Positions 44,467 to 47,828 of a stretch of DNA of 47,828 nucleotides are shown one piece after another. This DNA is from Bacteroidales bacterium (GTDB lineage Bacteria > Bacteroidota > Bacteroidia > Bacteroidales > UBA10428). The stretch is taken from assembly GCA_016934395.1 (NCBI GenBank), contig JAFGSZ010000112.1:1-47828 (forward strand), read 5' to 3'. The position numbers were made by a program, and so were the translations under genes. The notes under the pieces are model-generated. The model saw only the letters and a program-made list of their open reading frames with translations. It did not search any database and was not told the DNA's origin. Positions within the stretch are counted from its first letter, which is position 1. Every line of letters starts with the position of its first letter.

Positions 44467-46185
44467 ATGAATGCAAATAGAATTATTAGGCTATGTCTTA
44501 TTTTCTATTATACAGGTATGTATTATCAGCTTAATGCACAAGATTTTTATAATAAGGGTTACTACTGGACTAATTATTGGATATCAGAAGAAGAATATAA
44601 AGGTTATGAGGCTCAGCCTGGTTATTATTTAGCAGGGTATGAATGTTCCGGCAAATACTGCGATAGTCGTAAACTTTATTTTGTATCCCTGCCCAATTTT
44701 GACCGGACAAAATGCGGAAATATTTTTATAAACTGGTCACCTTTTATTTCTGAAGAATTGAAATCTAATAGTTTTATTGCGCCCAATGGTAATCTGATTG
44801 CCGGACTAAAATGCTCTGGAAGTTACTGTGACAATATAAGTTTTTTGATTGCAAAAAATCGACAGGCTTTACTTTATATTGATAAAAATAAACAATTCTG
44901 GTCACCCTGGATTTCTGAAGAAATCAAGATGAATAAGTACATAGCTCCCCAAGGTCATTTTATCATTGGTTATGAATGTAAGGATAAATATTGCGATAAC
45001 CGACGTTTTCTGGTCGCTCCTTTAAAAATTCCTTCAAAGAAAGAACTGTCTGCTACCACTCAGATGAAAATACAAAATAAGGGGCAATATTTATCACCTG
45101 AAATTTCCAGGATATCTAAAAACATGGATGCTATTAAGGTAAAAACATTAAAACAAAATGAAATTTTTAGTAAAAAGAAATTTGTCAATTACGATGAGGC
45201 TATTGATTATCTGACACAATGTATAAATCTCTCCAAGGATATTATTAACTACAATAATTCAATAGAACAGGATGCAAAAAATATATATAGTGATAAATTA
45301 AACGTTGAGGAAATAACGGAATTAAACAACCAGCTACTTAATTTGCTTGCATTTACAGAAAAGATGGAATTGGATATTTTATCATGGAATCCCGATATTG
45401 CAAATCAACCTTTAAAAAAGGCCAGATTAAAATCCGAACAATTAACAAAAAAAAGTGCCTACTGGACAAATACAATTTCTGAAGAGCAGGGCAAAATTAA
45501 TGCTAAATGCGGATACTATCTTGCAGGATATCGTTGTTCAGGTAGCTATTGCGACAATCGTCAACTTTACTTTGTATCTTATCCTGCTTTCGATAAAAGT
45601 CAGAATTGTAACAGTACTACTTTTACATCGGCTGCTATATCGGAAGAACGTCCTTCCAATGTATTTATAGTGCCACAAGGTTTTCTTATCAATGGTATAA
45701 GCTGCCAGGGAAGTTATTGTGATAATTTAAAATTTGCATATTCTGAAAATAATAAAGCAGATATCTCAGTAAATTTAAGTAAAAAATTCTGGTCAACATG
45801 GATATCAGAAGAAACTGGTAAAAATGAATATATAGCTCCTGACGGGCATTTTATTATAGGATATGAATGTCGGGGAAGCTATTGTGATGACCGTCGTTTT
45901 CTGGTTGCTCCGCTATCTTCCTTATCTTCTGAATCTAACGTCGAAGATTGTGATATGAAAATATCAAGTTGCGGATCTTCATCAACATTTTCTTCTTCTT
46001 CTTCTCTTGAAGATGAAATATCTTCATTTGAAAATGAGATGGAAGCTGTCAGAAATAAAAGACAAGAATATCAGTCTATGTTTGAAAATTTTGATTGCAA
46101 AGCGAATCAACTATTTAATCTATTATCCTCAGTGTTAAAAGATGTAAAAGAAATGCAATCAAGTAAAGCACGTAATATATTATAA
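44467..46185 (+). CDS. Secreted protein with two triplets of a Cys-containing W-x-ISEE / GYxC-xGxYCD repeat
   Basis: 572 residues from the ATG at 44467; the frame is open upstream to 44380, but the signal peptide (ending QLNAQ) begins here. Six repeats of about 45 residues lie at about 33-75, 88-130, 144-186, 332-374, 386-426 and 441-483. Each has WxxxISEE-like, then a PxGxxIxGYxC-like block, then xGxYCDxR. Each carries one C-x4-C pair (60/65, 116/121, 171/176, 357/362, 413/418, 468/473). Repeats 1-3 match 4-6 in order (GYYLAGY in 1 and 4; GHFIIGYEC and FLVAPL in 3 and 6), so a triplet was duplicated. A helical linker (190-330), a Ser-rich stretch and a C-terminal coiled coil (515-570) complete it. 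No known family or T9SS tail recognised. Threefold repeats suggest a lectin-like fold, which is inference. Confidence 0.85.
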   Translation: MNANRIIRLCLIFYYTGMYYQLNAQDFYNKGYYWTNYWISEEEYKGYEAQPGYYLAGYECSGKYCDSRKLYFVSLPNFDRTKCGNIFINWSPFISEELKSNSFIAPNGNLIAGLKCSGSYCDNISFLIAKNRQALLYIDKNKQFWSPWISEEIKMNKYIAPQGHFIIGYECKDKYCDNRRFLVAPLKIPSKKELSATTQMKIQNKGQYLSPEISRISKNMDAIKVKTLKQNEIFSKKKFVNYDEAIDYLTQCINLSKDIINYNNSIEQDAKNIYSDKLNVEEITELNNQLLNLLAFTEKMELDILSWNPDIANQPLKKARLKSEQLTKKSAYWTNTISEEQGKINAKCGYYLAGYRCSGSYCDNRQLYFVSYPAFDKSQNCNSTTFTSAAISEERPSNVFIVPQGFLINGISCQGSYCDNLKFAYSENNKADISVNLSKKFWSTWISEETGKNEYIAPDGHFIIGYECRGSYCDDRRFLVAPLSSLSSESNVEDCDMKISSCGSSSTFSSSSSLEDEISSFENEMEAVRNKRQEYQSMFENFDCKANQLFNLLSSVLKDVKEMQSSKARNIL

Positions 46186-46384
46186 TATGACTATGCCCAA
46201 TACTATCTTGAGCTAGCACTTATGGGGCAATTATTAGTGTATTTTTTTAGGATGCGTTCATAGCTATAAACTTCGGACCACTATATGCTTTGTTTCCCCA
46301 ACACCTAATAATTTCCTGAATAAAACTTACCTTTCAAAAAATTAAAAATGTATTTTTAACCTACTATTCTAAAATATTTTTTCT

Positions 46385-47482
46385 ATGAAAAAAATTACTA
46401 TTCTATTATTTAGTCTTTTATTTGTTGCTCTAAGCTGCAAGCGTGGAAGTAAAACACCCACAACCGATAACCAAACTTTTGTTATTAAAAGGGGAGTTAA
46501 TATAAGCCACTGGTTATCGCAAACTACAATCCGTGGTGAAGAACGGGCGGCCTACATGACGGAAAAAGACTTTAAAACCATTGCCGGCATAGGTTTCGAT
46601 CATTTGCGTATTCCGATTGATGAGGAACAAATGTGGGACACTGCCGGAAACAAACAAACCGATGCGTTTCAACTACTGCATAATGCCATCGACTGGTCTT
46701 TTCAGAATAACTTACGGGTTATTGTTGATTTACATATTCTGCGGTCGCATCATTTTAATGAAGGCGACCAGCCGCTGTGGACCGATTCCCTGGCCCAGAA
46801 ACAATTCTGGGGATTCTGGGAACAACTGTCCGATGAACTTATAGAATACCCGGTATCGAAACTGGCGTATGAACTGATGAATGAAGCTGTGGCGGAAAAT
46901 CCAGATGACTGGAACAATTTGCTGGCCAATGGTATAAAAACAATACGGGCCAAAGAACCCTTACGCAAGATTGTTGTGGGCTCGAATATGTGGCAGGTGG
47001 CCTATACTTTTCCGGAATTAAAAATTCCTGAGAATGATACCAACCTGATCCTGAGTTTTCATTTTTACGAACCTTTTTTATTAACACACCACCAGGCCCC
47101 ATGGACATCCATTAAAGATTACACAGGTACGGTGCATTACCCGGGGTTTACTATAGATGCTAACGACCTGGCGGGGCTGTCGCAAAAATTTGCCGAGCAA
47201 CTGGGGGCAACCAATTTGAATTATACCAAAGAAACCATGGGGAAAATAATTGGTATCCCTGTAAAATATGCCAAAGAGCATAATCTGCCATTATATTGTG
47301 GTGAATTCGGATGTTTTCCTACTACACCCATAAGTGTAAGGCAACAGTATTACTCAGATTTGATCGATATATTTAACGAAAATAATATTGCCTGGGCACA
47401 CTGGAATTATAAAAATGACTTTCCATTGGTGGATGAAACCCTGGTTCCGATTAAGGAACTTACCGATATTTTGATGAAATAA
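46385..47482 (+). CDS. Glycoside hydrolase family 5 lipoprotein
   Basis: 365 residues with a clean lipoprotein signal (FVALSC, Cys18). The GH5 (beta/alpha)8 domain is complete: RGVNISHWLS near the start, FDHLRIPIDEEQMWD (Arg75), VDLHIL, YELMNEAV (acid/base Glu167), FHFYEPFLLTHHQAPW (His226 and Tyr228 of the HxY pair) and LYCGEFGCFP (nucleophile Glu307), with WAHWNYK at the end. It likely cleaves beta-1,4- or beta-1,3-linked glucans on the cell surface. It is monocistronic with a strong terminator. In contrast to the GH5 at 38312, all the usual active-site residues are present. Confidence 0.93.
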   Translation: MKKITILLFSLLFVALSCKRGSKTPTTDNQTFVIKRGVNISHWLSQTTIRGEERAAYMTEKDFKTIAGIGFDHLRIPIDEEQMWDTAGNKQTDAFQLLHNAIDWSFQNNLRVIVDLHILRSHHFNEGDQPLWTDSLAQKQFWGFWEQLSDELIEYPVSKLAYELMNEAVAENPDDWNNLLANGIKTIRAKEPLRKIVVGSNMWQVAYTFPELKIPENDTNLILSFHFYEPFLLTHHQAPWTSIKDYTGTVHYPGFTIDANDLAGLSQKFAEQLGATNLNYTKETMGKIIGIPVKYAKEHNLPLYCGEFGCFPTTPISVRQQYYSDLIDIFNENNIAWAHWNYKNDFPLVDETLVPIKELTDILMK

Positions 47483-47509
47483 AATTTTTCTCAGTCTTAA
47501 ATTTTGACT

Positions 47510-47540
47510 GGCGCGCATCTCCTGATGCGTGCCTTTTTTT
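47510..47540 (+). terminator. Intrinsic terminator after the GH5 gene
   Basis: Ten-bp stem ggcgcgcatc (47510-47519) / gatgcgtgcc (47524-47533) with one G-T wobble and a four-base loop, followed directly by seven T residues. It lies 27 bases past the stop of the GH5 gene. Confidence 0.88.
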
Positions 47541-47544
47541 ATTG

Positions 47545-47573
47545 CCCTGTAAGGTTTTTAATCCCTTGCAGGG
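47545..47573. repeat. Second inverted repeat after the GH5 terminator
   Basis: ccctgtaagg (47545-47554) and ccttgcaggg (47564-47573), a 10-bp stem with one mismatch (wobble on one strand) and a nine-base loop. It may be a back-up terminator or a member of the palindromic repeat family at the right edge. Confidence 0.5.
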
Positions 47574-47671
47574 TATTATTCGTTTTTAAAATTTTTATTT
47601 TATAAATAAATTTCAGGATTTGCCCGTAGTGCATTTAAAATTGTGATCGAATATTCTGGATTAGAATAAAT

Positions 47672-47823
47672 ACCCCATAGGGGTTAAACTGAATCATCAA
47701 AAAAATTGAACAGCTATAACAAATTTCCCCGGAATCATTTTTTCTTAATTATTGAAAGGTCATCCCCTACGGGGAATTTTTAATTCATTTAATTTTCCAA
47801 TAACAATTGAACCGCTACGCGGT
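47672..47823. repeat. Set of 13-bp hairpins with three-base loops at the right edge
   Basis: Three 5-bp stems with three-base centres: acccc-ata-ggggt (47672-47684), tcccc-tac-gggga (47763-47775) and accgc-tac-gcggt (47811-47823). The form (C-rich arm, TAC or ATA, G-rich arm) suggests one dispersed palindromic family. The 346 bases from 47483 to the right edge hold no gene, only these hairpins and the two structures at 47510-47573. Confidence 0.55.
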
Positions 47824-47828
47824 AAATT

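Overview
The window is from a low-GC member of the Bacteroidota, most likely a Bacteroidia/Marinilabiliales-type cellulolytic or polysaccharide-degrading species. The evidence is: three secreted proteins with C-terminal sorting domains of the type IX secretion system (T9SS); an STN/carboxypeptidase-regulatory TonB-dependent receptor followed by a DUF4249 lipoprotein; a DUF4831 lipoprotein; several predicted lipoproteins; and TAnnTTTG-type -7 elements instead of sigma70 promoters. No tRNA, rRNA, insertion sequence, prophage or CRISPR array was seen. The genus cannot be read from the sequence alone.

Layout. (1) 1-8641, minus strand: a tightly packed eight-gene operon for a modified surface glycan. 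In transcription order it holds an MBOAT O-acyltransferase, an SGNH/AlgX-like partner, glucose-1-phosphate cytidylyltransferase, an NAD-dependent sugar epimerase/dehydratase, an RmlC-like 3,5-epimerase, a zinc-ribbon sugar C-methyltransferase, a DUF4910 aminopeptidase-like protein and an SDR reductase. A partial gene runs off the left edge. (2) 8877-14046, minus: two large T9SS cargo proteins, a CE3-like SGNH esterase and a LamG protein, both with putative-Ig/cadherin-like repeats, separated by a strong hairpin terminator. (3) 14408-17979: a GT-C-like membrane protein, a polyprenyl-phosphate GT2 and a YdjC/ChbG-type deacetylase, probably a lipid-linked sugar modification set. (4) 18170-25730: housekeeping genes (POT peptide transporter, NAD(P)H-hydrate repair enzyme, DUF4831 lipoprotein, thioredoxin-like protein, PepD dipeptidase, MetF). 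(5) 25873-35232, minus: a TonB receptor operon, an ECF sigma factor with a four-helix membrane partner, and an orphan sensor histidine kinase. (6) 35429-40260: FAD oxidoreductase, carboxypeptidase-regulatory-like secreted protein, GH5 lipoprotein, pirin. (7) 40261-47828: a GH9 cellulase with a T9SS tail, a GNAT gene broken by an in-frame stop, a short lipoprotein remnant, repeat-rich intergenic DNA, a secreted protein made of six Cys-rich repeats, and a second GH5 lipoprotein.

How the parts may work together. Region 1 plausibly makes and O-acetylates a branched (C-methylated) deoxysugar on an exported glycan. Regions 2, 6 and 7 together give an extracellular cellulose/hemicellulose toolkit (CE3-like esterase, GH9, two GH5) that is not arranged as a SusC/SusD polysaccharide utilisation locus. 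Region 5 has the parts of a surface-sensing circuit, but no FecR-type anti-sigma factor.

The best candidates for something undescribed are the secreted protein at 44467-46185 (two copies of a three-repeat W-x-ISEE ... GYxC-xGxYCD module), the DUF4910-containing glycan operon, and the GH5 at 38312 in which a near-invariant active-site His appears to be Arg. The intergenic DNA from 40.3 kb onward carries several short palindromic repeats.
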